From Pseudomonas indica NBRC 103045 (GTDB taxonomy: Bacteria > Pseudomonadota > Gammaproteobacteria > Pseudomonadales > Pseudomonadaceae): DNA of 64,000 nucleotides. Of the stretch, positions 15,870 through 24,265 are shown in pieces. The first letter of the stretch is position 1; each line of letters opens with the position of its first letter. Both the position numbers and the translations under genes were made by a program. The stretch is from positions 372,001 through 436,000 of the forward strand of contig NZ_BDAC01000002.1 of the NCBI RefSeq assembly GCF_002091635.1. The letters are read 5' to 3'. The notes beneath the pieces were generated by a model. That model was not told the origin of the DNA and did not search any database. It was given only the letters and a program-made list of their open reading frames with translations.

Positions 15870-18011
15870 TCACACGCTTTCAACGGGTTCGATGGTGCCG
15901 TCGCGGATCACCGCGGCGAACTGCTGGATCATCTGCTGCACCAGCGGGTCGGACTGGATGGAAAGCTCGGCGGCCCGCTGGCGTTCGGCCCGCTTGCGCG
16001 CCGCCGCCTGGGCCGGGGTTTCCTGTTCCGGCCGGATCAGTTCGATTTCCAGCTTGATCGGACGCCCGTGGTACTGGTTCAAGGCGTCGTTCAAGCGGCG
16101 CTGCTGGTTGGCATTGAACAACGCGCTCTGTGCCGGATCCAGGTGCAGACGCCAGGTGTCGCCCTCGATCGCGACCAGGGTGCAGTTGGCGGCAATGCTC
16201 CCGGTCAGGCCGCCCAGGCCCAGGCGCGGGAACAGGTCCAGCCACTCCGCCGCCAGCCCGGTGGCCGGCTGTACCGCGGGCAAGGGCTCCGGCTCGGCCA
16301 CGGCGCTGTCTTCGGCCGGATCGAGGGCATCCAGATAGGCATAGGCCTCGCTGTCCGTCTCGTAGTAATCGTCGGCCATCGGCGGCTCGTCATCGTCGTC
16401 CGCCTCCGGCGTGGGAGCCTCGGCGACCGGCGGTACATCCACGGACGCCGGAACATCCGCTATCGGCAGCTCGGCAGAGACCACAGGCTCGACGGCTTTT
16501 GGCTCGACCAGCGGGGCGCTCGGCGCTTCGGCCACGGCGGGCGCCGGAGTCTCTTCGACAGGCGCAGGAGCGATTTCCGGCGGGACCTCGCTGGCGGCAG
16601 CCTCTTCCCAGGGCAGGTCGATCTTCTCCGCTTCCGCCACCGCAGGCACGGGGGTCGACGACGACGGCACAGCAGGCGCCGCTTCGGCAACAGGCTGTGC
16701 GACCACCGCTTCCGGAGCCGCAGCGACCTGCGGTGCGCTGGGAGCCGGCGTCGGCGCGGGCTCGGGCATCACGCTGGCAGGTACTGCAGGCGGGACAGCA
16801 GGCACGGCAGCCGGCGCAACGACCGGCGCCGCAACGGCGGCGCCGGCCACGGGGTTCGAGCTGGAATCAGCTGTGGCCTTGCTGATTCCCAGGTCCTTTA
16901 GCGGCGATCTCGGTGCGCCATCCACATCCGCCGGCCGGAACGCCAGCATGCGCAGCAGCACCATTTCGAAGCCGCTGCGCGGGTCCGGCGCCAATGGCAG
17001 GTCGCGACGGCCGATCAGACCCATCTGGTAGTAGAACTGCACGTCTTCGGCCGGCAATGCCTGGGCCAGCGCCAGGACCCGCTCGCGGTCGCCTTGGCCG
17101 TTGTCCACCGCTTCCGGCAGTGCCTGGGCGATGGCCACCCGGTGCAGCACATTGAGGATTTCCGCCAGCACACCGTTCCAGTCCGGCCCCTGTTCGGCCA
17201 AGTGGCGCACGGCTTCCAGCAGGGCCCGGGCATCACCTTCGAGCAGGGCATGGAGCACACCATAGACCTGGCCATGATCGAGGCTGCCGAGCATGGCGCG
17301 CACGTCGGCGGCCAGCACCTTGCCTTCGCCGAAGGCAATGGCCTGGTCGGTCAGGCTCATGGCGTCGCGCATCGAACCGTCGGCGGCACGGCCGAGCAGC
17401 CAGAGGGCATCTTCTTCGAAAGGGACGTTCTCGGCGCCGAGCACGTGGGTCAGGTGCTCGACCACCCGCTCCGGCGGCATGTTCTTCAGGGAGAACTGCA
17501 GGCAACGCGACAGGATGGTCACCGGCAGCTTCTGCGGGTCGGTGGTGGCCAGCAGGAACTTGACGTGCGGCGGCGGCTCTTCGAGGGTCTTCAGCAGCGC
17601 GTTGAACGAGTGCGTGGACAGCATGTGCACTTCGTCGATCAGGTAGACCTTGTAGCGCCCGCGGCTCGGCGCGTATTGCACGTTGTCGAGCAGCTCGCGG
17701 GTGTCTTCCACCTTGGTGCGGCTGGCGGCGTCGACTTCGATCAGGTCGACGAAGCGGCCTTCGTCGATTTCCCGGCACACCGAACACTGCCCGCAGGGCG
17801 TCGAGCTGATGCCGGTCTCACAGTTGAGGCACTTGGCCAGGATACGCGCGATAGTGGTCTTGCCCACCCCGCGGGTACCGGTGAACAGATAGGCGTGATG
17901 CAGACGCTGGTTGTCCAGCGCGTTGATCAGGGCCTTGAGCACATGCGTCTGGCCGACCATTTCGCGGAACGAGCGCGGGCGCCATTTACGTGCAAGAACC
18001 TGATAACTCAT
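15870..18011 (-). CDS. dnaX: DNA polymerase III subunits gamma/tau
   Basis: A 713-residue clamp-loader ATPase. It has Walker A in LFTGTRGVGKTTIARIL, a zinc-binding module (CETG...CGQCSVC), the DEVH box in LIDEVHMLS and a long Ala/Pro/Glu-rich linker (about 390-580) before the C-terminal domain that contacts DnaB and the polymerase. The start at 18011 (MSYQVLARKWRPRSF) is the conserved one; the open frame extends upstream without homology. I saw no A-AAA-AAG slippery heptamer of the E. coli kind, so gamma production by frameshifting is not evident. Confidence 0.96.
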   Translation of the reverse strand: MSYQVLARKWRPRSFREMVGQTHVLKALINALDNQRLHHAYLFTGTRGVGKTTIARILAKCLNCETGISSTPCGQCSVCREIDEGRFVDLIEVDAASRTKVEDTRELLDNVQYAPSRGRYKVYLIDEVHMLSTHSFNALLKTLEEPPPHVKFLLATTDPQKLPVTILSRCLQFSLKNMPPERVVEHLTHVLGAENVPFEEDALWLLGRAADGSMRDAMSLTDQAIAFGEGKVLAADVRAMLGSLDHGQVYGVLHALLEGDARALLEAVRHLAEQGPDWNGVLAEILNVLHRVAIAQALPEAVDNGQGDRERVLALAQALPAEDVQFYYQMGLIGRRDLPLAPDPRSGFEMVLLRMLAFRPADVDGAPRSPLKDLGISKATADSSSNPVAGAAVAAPVVAPAAVPAVPPAVPASVMPEPAPTPAPSAPQVAAAPEAVVAQPVAEAAPAVPSSSTPVPAVAEAEKIDLPWEEAAASEVPPEIAPAPVEETPAPAVAEAPSAPLVEPKAVEPVVSAELPIADVPASVDVPPVAEAPTPEADDDDEPPMADDYYETDSEAYAYLDALDPAEDSAVAEPEPLPAVQPATGLAAEWLDLFPRLGLGGLTGSIAANCTLVAIEGDTWRLHLDPAQSALFNANQQRRLNDALNQYHGRPIKLEIELIRPEQETPAQAAARKRAERQRAAELSIQSDPLVQQMIQQFAAVIRDGTIEPVESV

Positions 18012-18157
18012 GGGAATCCGTCGCGACAGTGAAGCAGAAACGCTAATGCTAGCGGAGCAGCCCGTAAATTGCACCCGATGGGCAGAGCGAGTCTGGCCAA
18101 GGTGTGCGGCGGGCGTCATTGTAATAGAAGAATGTAATCAGTCCCGCCGGGGTTTCC

Positions 18158-18889
18158 ATGCGCCAAATCGCGCTGTTGTTGATGTTCTGTTCATGCGCTC
18201 TGTGCCAGGCCGCGCCGGAGCCGCTGCGTTTTTCGGTCATGGAAAGCTGGGCCATGCCCATGGCCAGCATCGATAACGGGCAACTGACCGGCGGCATCAT
18301 GCGTGACCTGATGCTCGAACTGGCCGAGCGCGTCGGCCGGGAGGCGGAATTTCTGGTCATGCCTCGCATGCGCGTCCTCCTCGCCCAGCAGAATCGCGAA
18401 TTCGACGTGCGCTGCTACGTGGCCCGCTCCTGGGTACCCGACGCAGACGATGGCTACGCCTGGAGCCCGCCCTACATGGAACAACGCGATCTGCTGGTCG
18501 CCCGCCAGGATACCCCGATGGAACTGAAGCCGAGCGACAGCCGGGCCCAGCTCATCGGCACCGTGCTGGGCTACAGCTATCCGAAGCTGCAGGCCTATTT
18601 CGACCAGGGCAGCCTGCTCCGCGACGATGCGCGCAGCCAGGACCTGGTCCTGCAGAAACTCCTCGCCCGCCGCTACGACCTGGCCGTCAGCAGCGACCTC
18701 GCCCTGGCCTGGTTCAACCTCCAGCACGAGAGCGACGATCGCCTGGTGGCCATCGACGTGCTCGAGCGCACGCCCCTCAGCTGCATGGTACGCAAGGCCG
18801 CGGACATACCGACGGAACGCATCCTGCAGGCGCTGGAGGAGATGAAAGCATCGGGAGAGATCGAAAGGATCGTGGCGCGCTATCGCTGA
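18158..18889 (+). CDS. Periplasmic solute-binding protein, family 3-like
   Basis: A 243-residue exported protein with a signal peptide (MRQIALLLMFCSCALCQAA, cleavage probably near residue 19) and the two-lobed SBP_bac_3 pattern (GGIMRDLMLELAERVG, YDLAVSSDLALAW). Orphans of this kind in Pseudomonas lack a linked ABC transporter and may act as sensors or have unknown ligands; none is encoded nearby. It is divergent from dnaX and converges on the 4.5S RNA gene, ending 16 bases before it. It belongs to the amino-acid-binding fold, but the ligand cannot be named. Confidence 0.75.
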   Translation: MRQIALLLMFCSCALCQAAPEPLRFSVMESWAMPMASIDNGQLTGGIMRDLMLELAERVGREAEFLVMPRMRVLLAQQNREFDVRCYVARSWVPDADDGYAWSPPYMEQRDLLVARQDTPMELKPSDSRAQLIGTVLGYSYPKLQAYFDQGSLLRDDARSQDLVLQKLLARRYDLAVSSDLALAWFNLQHESDDRLVAIDVLERTPLSCMVRKAADIPTERILQALEEMKASGEIERIVARYR

Positions 18890-18905
18890 CGCCCGGAAAA
18901 CTGGA

Positions 18906-19015
18906 GGTGACCCCACCAGCCACACCCCGGCACACGATGTCACCGCTACGGCTGCTCCCTTCCGGGCCTGACCGGGTTCACGGCTGATCGTTGCGGGGGG
19001 ACCGGCAGGGCCACC
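18906..19015 (-). ncRNA. ffs: 4.5S RNA (small signal recognition particle RNA)
   Basis: On the minus strand this roughly 110-nt stretch contains the universal SRP core GGTCAGGCCCGGAAGG followed by GAGCAGCC, the segment bound by Ffh. The ends pair: GGTGGCCCTGCC at the 5' side with GGTGGGGTCACC at the 3' side, forming the closing helix of the hairpin-shaped bacterial RNA. It binds Ffh to target nascent membrane proteins. Location near dnaX agrees with other Pseudomonas. Exact ends are estimated from the helix. Confidence 0.93.
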
Positions 19016-19022
19016 ATAACGA

Positions 19023-19042
19023 CGCTCGCTGAGCAGCGAGCG
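19023..19042 (-). other. Hairpin in the 4.5S RNA 5' leader
   Basis: Arms CGCTCGCT and AGCGAGCG form a perfect 8-bp stem with a GCTC loop on the RNA strand. It starts at the predicted transcription start and ends about eight bases before the mature 4.5S RNA, so it would be the leader normally removed by RNase P. Confidence 0.6.
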
Positions 19043-19048
19043 GGCGCC

Positions 19049-19076
19049 ATTGTACCGGCTCAGAGAAAAGTTACAA
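19049..19076 (-). promoter_or_regulatory. Promoter of the 4.5S RNA gene
   Basis: On the minus strand TTGTAA (19071-19076) and TACAAT (19049-19054) are separated by 16 bases, a good sigma70 pair. The predicted start near 19042 leaves a leader of about 27 nt before the mature RNA. Confidence 0.75.
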
Positions 19077-19169
19077 CCACCACAAGCACTTAGGTTCTTG
19101 CTTCAGGGCGATGCCGCATAGGCGTGAGCCAAGGGCGAACCCGCCAAGCGACGGAGTAGCGCGTTTTTA

Positions 19170-19193
19170 CCCTCTCCCGTAAACGGGAGAGGG
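19170..19193. repeat. Second copy of the CCCTCTCCCG palindrome
   Basis: Arms CCCTCTCCCG and CGGGAGAGGG around TAAA, matching the element at 3763-3788. It lies 10 bases beyond the stop of the chemoreceptor gene. A T-run is present only on the side that precedes the hairpin in the plus direction, so it is not a classical terminator for the chemoreceptor. Confidence 0.75.
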
Positions 19194-19203
19194 AACAGAA
19201 ATC

Positions 19204-20838
19204 TCAGACGCGGAACCGCCCCACCAGTTGCGCCAGGCCATGGGATAGCTCGGACAGCCGCCGGCTGGCCTGGGAGCTTTGCTCCGAGGTGTGTGCCGCT
19301 TCGTTGGAGAGGTCGCGGATGTCGCTGATGTTGCGGGCGATCTCGTCGGTGACGCTGCTCTGCTCCTCGCAGGCGCTGGCGATCTGGGCAACCATCTCGT
19401 TGATCCGCTGTACCGAGTCTCCCGCGCTGGACAGCGCCTGATCCGCGCCCGCCGCCCGCTCGACGCTGCCGCGCGCCTGCTGGCTGCCCGAGTGCATGGC
19501 GCGCACGGCGTTCTGCACGCCCTGCTGCAAGCGCTCGATCATTTCCTGGATGTCCTTGGTCGATTCCTGGGTGCGCGCCGCCAGGGCCCGCACCTCGTCG
19601 GCCACCACGGCGAAGCCTCTGCCCTGCTCGCCGGCCCGTGCCGCTTCGATGGCGGCGTTGAGCGCCAGCAGGTTGGTCTGCTCGGCGATGCCCTTGATCA
19701 CCGCCAGCACCGCGCCGATGTTGGCAGTCTCCTGCTCCAGCGCGCCGATGCTGCCCGAGGCCGTTTCCACCTCCCTGGCCAACTGGTGAATCGCCTGTAT
19801 CGTCGCCCCAACCACCTGGGCGCCCTCGTGGGATTGCTCCTCGGCGGTCCGCGCCGCGTCGGCGGCCTGCTGGGCGTTGCGCGCGACCTCATGGACCGCT
19901 GCGCTCATCTCCGTGGCCGCAGCGCTGACCTGGTCCACCGCGGCGTGTTCGCTGCTGATCAACCGGTCGTTGGCCGCCGACATGCCGGCCAGGCTATCGG
20001 CGGACTGGGCCACTTCGCCGGTGACCCGCCCCACTTCGCGAATCAGCGGCTGCAACTTGTCGAGGAAACGGTTGAAGGCGATCCCGAGCTGGCCCAGCTC
20101 GTCCCGCGACGTCACTTCCAGCCGCACCCGCAGGTCGCCGTCGCCCTCGGCGATCTGTTCGATGCGGTGCAACAGGTTTTGCAGCGGGCGGGTCACCAGA
20201 ACCGGGAAACCGACCACCAGTACCAGGCAGATCAGCAGCCCGACGACAATGGCAGCGCCCTGCTGCCAGGCGCGCGTCTCGCTCTCGGCGATGGCGGCGG
20301 TGCCCACGGTATTGGCCTCGCCGTCCTCCAGTTCGCCCAGTTTGTCGATGGCATCGCGCACCGCCTCGAACTGCCGCTCACTGTCGCCGAAACTCAGCAC
20401 GGCAGCCGCCTGCGGATCACTGCCAGCCAGGCGGACGACCTGTTGGCTCAGGCCTTTCCAGCGCTCCAAGCCGCTATCGAACTGCATCACCCATTTCTGG
20501 GCTTCCTCGCTGGGACGCATGGCCGCGTATTTGTGTACGCGGTCGTAGGCCTGCTGGATGTTCTCCTGGTGAAATTTCTCCAACGCCTGTAACCGCTCGA
20601 CGCCCGAGGGGTTCAGCAGGCTGCGCTCGGCAACGAAAGCCTGGTAGAGGTCCCGGTCGGCGTTCAACAACAGGCTGACTGCCGGGAGATAACGATGCGT
20701 GAGCTTGCCATTGGCGTCGGCCACCTGGCCGATCGCCTGCATGCCAAGTCCTCCGATCACCACCAGCAACAGCGCGATAAGCAGGATGGGCAAGGCGATT
20801 TTCCAGCGGAAACCCAGATCGGCGAAGGCTTTCAGCAT
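19204..20838 (-). CDS. Methyl-accepting chemotaxis protein
   Basis: A 544-residue chemoreceptor: first membrane helix about 10-35 ([19 protein letters not shown]), a helical periplasmic sensor of about 160 residues, second membrane helix ([18 protein letters not shown]), HAMP linker and the cytoplasmic signalling hairpin with [20 protein letters not shown] and [15 protein letters not shown], which contacts CheA/CheW. It ends GRFRV, with no CheR-tethering pentapeptide. The start at 20838 (MLKAFADLG) puts a short basic N terminus before the helix. It is monocistronic. The ligand is unknown; the four-helix-type sensor has no cysteine or haem motif. Confidence 0.92.
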   Translation of the reverse strand: MLKAFADLGFRWKIALPILLIALLLVVIGGLGMQAIGQVADANGKLTHRYLPAVSLLLNADRDLYQAFVAERSLLNPSGVERLQALEKFHQENIQQAYDRVHKYAAMRPSEEAQKWVMQFDSGLERWKGLSQQVVRLAGSDPQAAAVLSFGDSERQFEAVRDAIDKLGELEDGEANTVGTAAIAESETRAWQQGAAIVVGLLICLVLVVGFPVLVTRPLQNLLHRIEQIAEGDGDLRVRLEVTSRDELGQLGIAFNRFLDKLQPLIREVGRVTGEVAQSADSLAGMSAANDRLISSEHAAVDQVSAAATEMSAAVHEVARNAQQAADAARTAEEQSHEGAQVVGATIQAIHQLAREVETASGSIGALEQETANIGAVLAVIKGIAEQTNLLALNAAIEAARAGEQGRGFAVVADEVRALAARTQESTKDIQEMIERLQQGVQNAVRAMHSGSQQARGSVERAAGADQALSSAGDSVQRINEMVAQIASACEEQSSVTDEIARNISDIRDLSNEAAHTSEQSSQASRRLSELSHGLAQLVGRFRV

Positions 20839-20931
20839 GTCGGCAACCCTGGTGGCGATGTATGGGAAAGCGTAGACCAAGCGCCGGATGCGGGCGGAGC
20901 GGCATTACCTTCGCCAACCGGACTTCACCGT

Positions 20932-21043
20932 GTAGGAGCCAGCTCTGCTGGCGATGCTTTTGCGCCGTCCCGTTCGCGAGCAGAGCTCGCTCCTACAAAA
21001 ACGGTTTGCACCCAAACGGGGCTGTAGGGGCGAATTCATTCGT
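20932..21043. repeat. Three REP elements after the tad operon
   Basis: Units at about 20932-20955 and 20971-20996 face each other (both of the TAGGAGC-GAGCTC type) and a third at 21023-21043 is of the GGGGCGAATTCATTCG type. They lie 49 bases past the tadD stop and could form the 3' end structure of the tad transcript. No gene is visible in the 253-bp gap. Confidence 0.8.
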
Positions 21044-21091
21044 CCGGCGCAGAAAGGAGCCCCGGCAACGAATTCGGGCCCCTGCCCTTGC

Positions 21092-22120
21092 TCACTGCTG
21101 CGCGATTGCCTCCGTCACGGGAGTCGGTGCCGTAACGACCGCTTCCGATATCGGCTGGGACATGCCGAGCTGGCGGATGCGGCGAATCTGCTGCAGCCGG
21201 TTCAGGTTCTGCCAGGCGGCCTCGTTGTGGGAGGGGGACTGCTCGATGGCGCTGCGGAAGAACTGCTCGGCCTCGTCCAGCTTGCCTTCGATCAGGCAGA
21301 TGTAGCCGACGTCGTTGCTCGCCTCGGCGTCGCCCTCGACCTGCTGGAACGCCGACAGCGACTCCTCGTAGCGCTCCATCCGCGCCAGCAGCAGGCCATA
21401 GTTGCGCCACAGCGGTTTGTAGCGGCTGTCGTAGGCCACGCCGCGCCGGTAGGTCTGCTCCGCCTCCAGCCAACGCCCGCCGAGGTAATGGGAATAGCCC
21501 AGGCTGTTGAGGGTGAGCGCCGAGCGCGGGTCGATCTGCAAGGCCAGGCGGTAGTAACTCCCGGCCTTGTCGAAATCGCCATTCAGGTCCGCCAGGACAC
21601 CAAGCCCGTTGTAGACCTTCAGCGGCGACTGGCTGTCCACCTTCAGCTCGCCCGCTCCGCCACCGAGGCGCTTCTGGTCGAGGGCGACGGCCTTGCCGAG
21701 CAGCTCCGCAGCCTTGCCCTGGTTGCGCCGGGACAGTTGCAGCAGACCCATCTCGGTCAGTGCCTCCAGGTTGTCCGGCGCGCTGTTCAGTACGTCGGCG
21801 AAGGCCAGCTCGGCCAACTGATCGTTGCCGCGCTCGCGGTGAATTCGCCCGACCCAGACCAGCGCCTCGTAACGCGTCGGGTCCAGTTCGATGGCGCGCA
21901 GGTACTGGTAGAGGGCCTGGTCCAGGTCGCCGCCGCGATAGGCCACGGTCGCCATGACCATGGCCTGGCCCGCCGAGGTGGCCTCCTTCTGCACCTGGTA
22001 GAGCACCGAGCGGCCACCGTCGTAGTAGCCGGAACGGCTGTTCCCGCCCGCATCCGGCCCCATGGTCTGACATCCCGACAACACGGCCACCGTGGCCAAC
22101 AGCAGATTGACCTTGTTCAT
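21092..22120 (-). CDS. tadD: TadD, TPR lipoprotein of the Tad pilus
   Basis: A 342-residue lipoprotein. The signal peptide ends in the lipobox LSGC with Cys17, and the mature part is a run of TPR-like helices (for example LTEMGLLQLSRRNQGKAAEL and LNSLGYSHYLGGRWLEAEQ). TadD is thought to act as an outer-membrane pilotin for the RcpA secretin. It is the last gene of the operon, one base after tadC. A C-terminal Gln/Pro-rich tail is longer than needed for TPRs. Confidence 0.88.
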   Translation of the reverse strand: MNKVNLLLATVAVLSGCQTMGPDAGGNSRSGYYDGGRSVLYQVQKEATSAGQAMVMATVAYRGGDLDQALYQYLRAIELDPTRYEALVWVGRIHRERGNDQLAELAFADVLNSAPDNLEALTEMGLLQLSRRNQGKAAELLGKAVALDQKRLGGGAGELKVDSQSPLKVYNGLGVLADLNGDFDKAGSYYRLALQIDPRSALTLNSLGYSHYLGGRWLEAEQTYRRGVAYDSRYKPLWRNYGLLLARMERYEESLSAFQQVEGDAEASNDVGYICLIEGKLDEAEQFFRSAIEQSPSHNEAAWQNLNRLQQIRRIRQLGMSQPISEAVVTAPTPVTEAIAQQ

Positions 22121-22121
22121 A

Positions 22122-23090
22122 TCAAAGCTTCCCGAAGGTTCTGAGTATCCCGATGATCACGGGGCCGATGGCGACCAGGAAAAAGCTGGGCCACAAACAG
22201 AAAATCAGGGGAAAGACCAGCTTGGTGCCGATCTTTGCCGCCATTTCCTCGGCGGCCTGGGTACGCCGGTCGCGGAACTCCTCGGCGTAGATGCGCAGGG
22301 TGTCGGCCACGCTGGTGCCGAAGCGGATGCTCTGCGCCAGCAGGCTGACCAGCCCTTGCACATCCTCCAGGCCGGTGCGGTCGGCGAGGTGTTTGAGCGC
22401 CTCGGTGCTGGGGATACCGGCGCGGATTTCCACGTTCACCAGCGCCAGCTCCTCCGCCAGTTCCGGCTGGCTCACCGTCATTTCCTCCGCCACCCGCTCC
22501 ATCGCCTGGGGCAGCGCCAATCCCGATTCGACGCAGACCACCATCAGGTCCAGCGCATCGGGGAAGGCCGCCCGCAGCCGGCCCATCCGTGCCTGCTTGC
22601 GCTTGTCCACGTAGATCGCCGGGAGCAGCCAGCCGACCGCCGCCGCCGAGCCGACCAGCAGCACACCCACCAGCAGCGACAGCTTGGGAATCAGCGGCAG
22701 ACCGAGGAAGGCGACGCCGATCAGCAGCAGCGGCAGCAGCAGCCGCACGGCCCAGTAGACTTGCGGCGCCGACGGCGAGCGATAGCCGGCATGCGTGAGC
22801 AGGGTGCGGGTCGCCGAGACCTTGCCCTCCTCCGCCGAAGAGAAGCGCTGCCCCACCTGCTCCAGCATCAGTTGCAGGTTGCTCGGCGGCGGCTCGCCAT
22901 GGGCCAGCTCGCCGTGCCCGCGTTTGAGCAGGCTCAGGCGCCGCTGCACCGGGTCCTGCAGCCCCTGGATCAACATGACCAGCGTGACGGCGGCCAGCAA
23001 GGCACTGAGCCCGATGGCGCCGACGAACAGCAGGCGCGCAGCCTGCTCGTTTCCGACTGCGTTATTGATCAGACCGAGCAGATAATCCAT
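22122..23090 (-). CDS. tadC: TadC, inner-membrane platform protein
   Basis: A 322-residue type II secretion F-domain protein: an N-terminal membrane helix (LFVGAIGLSALLAAVTLVML), two central helices, the F domain (AAFPDALDLMVVCVESGLAL, LRIYAEEFRDRR) and a C-terminal helix. With TadB it forms the platform on which the TadA ATPase works. The gene runs directly into tadD. A MITE-like element sits in the 186-bp gap between it and tadB, so its transcription passes through that insertion. Confidence 0.93.
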   Translation of the reverse strand: MDYLLGLINNAVGNEQAARLLFVGAIGLSALLAAVTLVMLIQGLQDPVQRRLSLLKRGHGELAHGEPPPSNLQLMLEQVGQRFSSAEEGKVSATRTLLTHAGYRSPSAPQVYWAVRLLLPLLLIGVAFLGLPLIPKLSLLVGVLLVGSAAAVGWLLPAIYVDKRKQARMGRLRAAFPDALDLMVVCVESGLALPQAMERVAEEMTVSQPELAEELALVNVEIRAGIPSTEALKHLADRTGLEDVQGLVSLLAQSIRFGTSVADTLRIYAEEFRDRRTQAAEEMAAKIGTKLVFPLIFCLWPSFFLVAIGPVIIGILRTFGKL

Positions 23091-23112
23091 GACAGCTTCT
23101 CCTCTGCACTAT

Positions 23113-23268
23113 CAGGCTGTTGAAAAACTACCTGCGTTGCCGATACGGCGTTAAAAACGACCTCGAATGCGAGCCCAGTCAAAATGCTCATTTACAGCAC
23201 GTAAACTGCGCTTTTTCGGTCGTTTTTGCCTTGTCTCGGCTGCCTCGCCTACGTTTTTCAACGGCCTG
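23113..23268. mobile_element. MITE-like element with CTAT target duplication
   Basis: This 156-bp stretch has terminal inverted repeats CAGGCTGTTGAAAAAC (left) and GTTTTTCAACGGCCTG (right, one mismatch on inversion), and the similarity continues inwards with TTAAAAACGACC facing GGTCGTTTTTG. It is flanked by direct CTAT copies at 23109-23112 and 23269-23272, as left by transposition. It has no open frame, so it must have been moved in trans. It lies between tadB and tadC, otherwise closely packed. The source transposase family is not identified; IS5- or IS1182-like elements are possibilities only. Confidence 0.75.
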
Positions 23269-23276
23269 CTATCGCA

Positions 23277-24263
23277 CTACACCTGAATGCGGATGATCTT
23301 GCGAATCCACAGGATGCCCAGCAGCATGGCGCCGAACGCCGCCATGACCATCTTCTGTCCCAGCGGGTCCTTGATCAGCATGGGCAGGTACTCCGGCGAG
23401 GTCAGCACGATGGCCGCCGCCAGCACGAAGGGCACCGCCACCAGCACCCAGGCGGACATGCGCCCCTCGGCGGACAGCGTCTTGACCTTGCGCTGGAAGC
23501 GGAAGCGGCCTCGGATCAGGCTGCTCAGCCGCTCCAGCACCTCGGTGAGGTTGCCGCCGGTGTCTCGGTGGATGAGGATCGAGGTCACCAGCATCATCAC
23601 CGTCATGCTCGGCATGCGCTCCAGCAGGCCGAGCATCGCCCGGCGCACGTCGTTGCCGTAGTTGATGTCGGCGAAGGTCAGGCCGAACTCGTGGGCTACC
23701 GGGCCTTTGTGTTCCTCGGCCACCAGGCGCAGGGTCTCGTTGAACGGGTGGCCGGCACGCAGCGCGCGGCAGATGGCATCCAGTGCGTCCGGCAAGCCCT
23801 CTTCGAAGGCCATGAAGCGCTTGGCGCGGTCGCGGGCGATCTTCACCAGCGGCAACCAGAACACCAGCGCCGCCACCGGCAAGGCGACCCACCAGACCTT
23901 GAACACCAGCCAGGCCAGCAGGCCGGCGCCACAGCCCAGCACCAACCCCAGCATCAGTACCCGATAGGCGCGGTACTCATGGCCGGCCTGCTCGATCGTC
24001 TGCGCGAGGTTTTCCATCCAGGGCAACTGTTCCAGCGCCGCCTCCAGCGGCGACAGGCGCTTGAGGTACTTCTGCCGCAGCACCGTCTGCATGTTCGGCA
24101 GGTTGCTGGCCTTCTCCAGCACGTGCAGGCGGCTGCGGATACGCTTGCGCACCCGCCCCGCCTCGCCGAATACCGGTACTACCAGCCCCTGGCTGAGCAG
24201 GAACACCGCAGTGAAGACCATGGCGAGAAAGGCGATGATCAGTTCTGTCGGAATCTGGCTCAT
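23277..24263 (-). CDS. tadB: TadB, inner-membrane platform protein
   Basis: A 328-residue T2SS F-domain protein with an N-terminal membrane helix (LIIAFLAMVFTAVFLLSQGL), a central hydrophobic pair (VLMLGLVLGCGAGLLAWLVF), the F domain (FEEGLPDALDAICRALRAGH, FADINYGNDVRRAM) and a C-terminal helix. It is the partner of TadC. The start at 24263 (MSQIPTELII) lies two bases after the tadA stop; the longer in-frame start would overlap tadA. Its stop is four bases from the right-hand CTAT of the inserted element, so the insertion just spared the coding sequence. Confidence 0.93.
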   Translation of the reverse strand: MSQIPTELIIAFLAMVFTAVFLLSQGLVVPVFGEAGRVRKRIRSRLHVLEKASNLPNMQTVLRQKYLKRLSPLEAALEQLPWMENLAQTIEQAGHEYRAYRVLMLGLVLGCGAGLLAWLVFKVWWVALPVAALVFWLPLVKIARDRAKRFMAFEEGLPDALDAICRALRAGHPFNETLRLVAEEHKGPVAHEFGLTFADINYGNDVRRAMLGLLERMPSMTVMMLVTSILIHRDTGGNLTEVLERLSSLIRGRFRFQRKVKTLSAEGRMSAWVLVAVPFVLAAAIVLTSPEYLPMLIKDPLGQKMVMAAFGAMLLGILWIRKIIRIQV

Positions 24264-24265
24264 GG

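Noticed and set aside
15870-18011. Programmed frameshift for the short gamma subunit in dnaX
   Set aside because: No A-AAA-AAG heptamer followed by a stem was found by eye in the linker region.
18158-18889. Binding protein as part of an ABC transporter operon
   Set aside because: No permease or ATPase gene lies nearby; it is flanked by dnaX and the 4.5S RNA gene.
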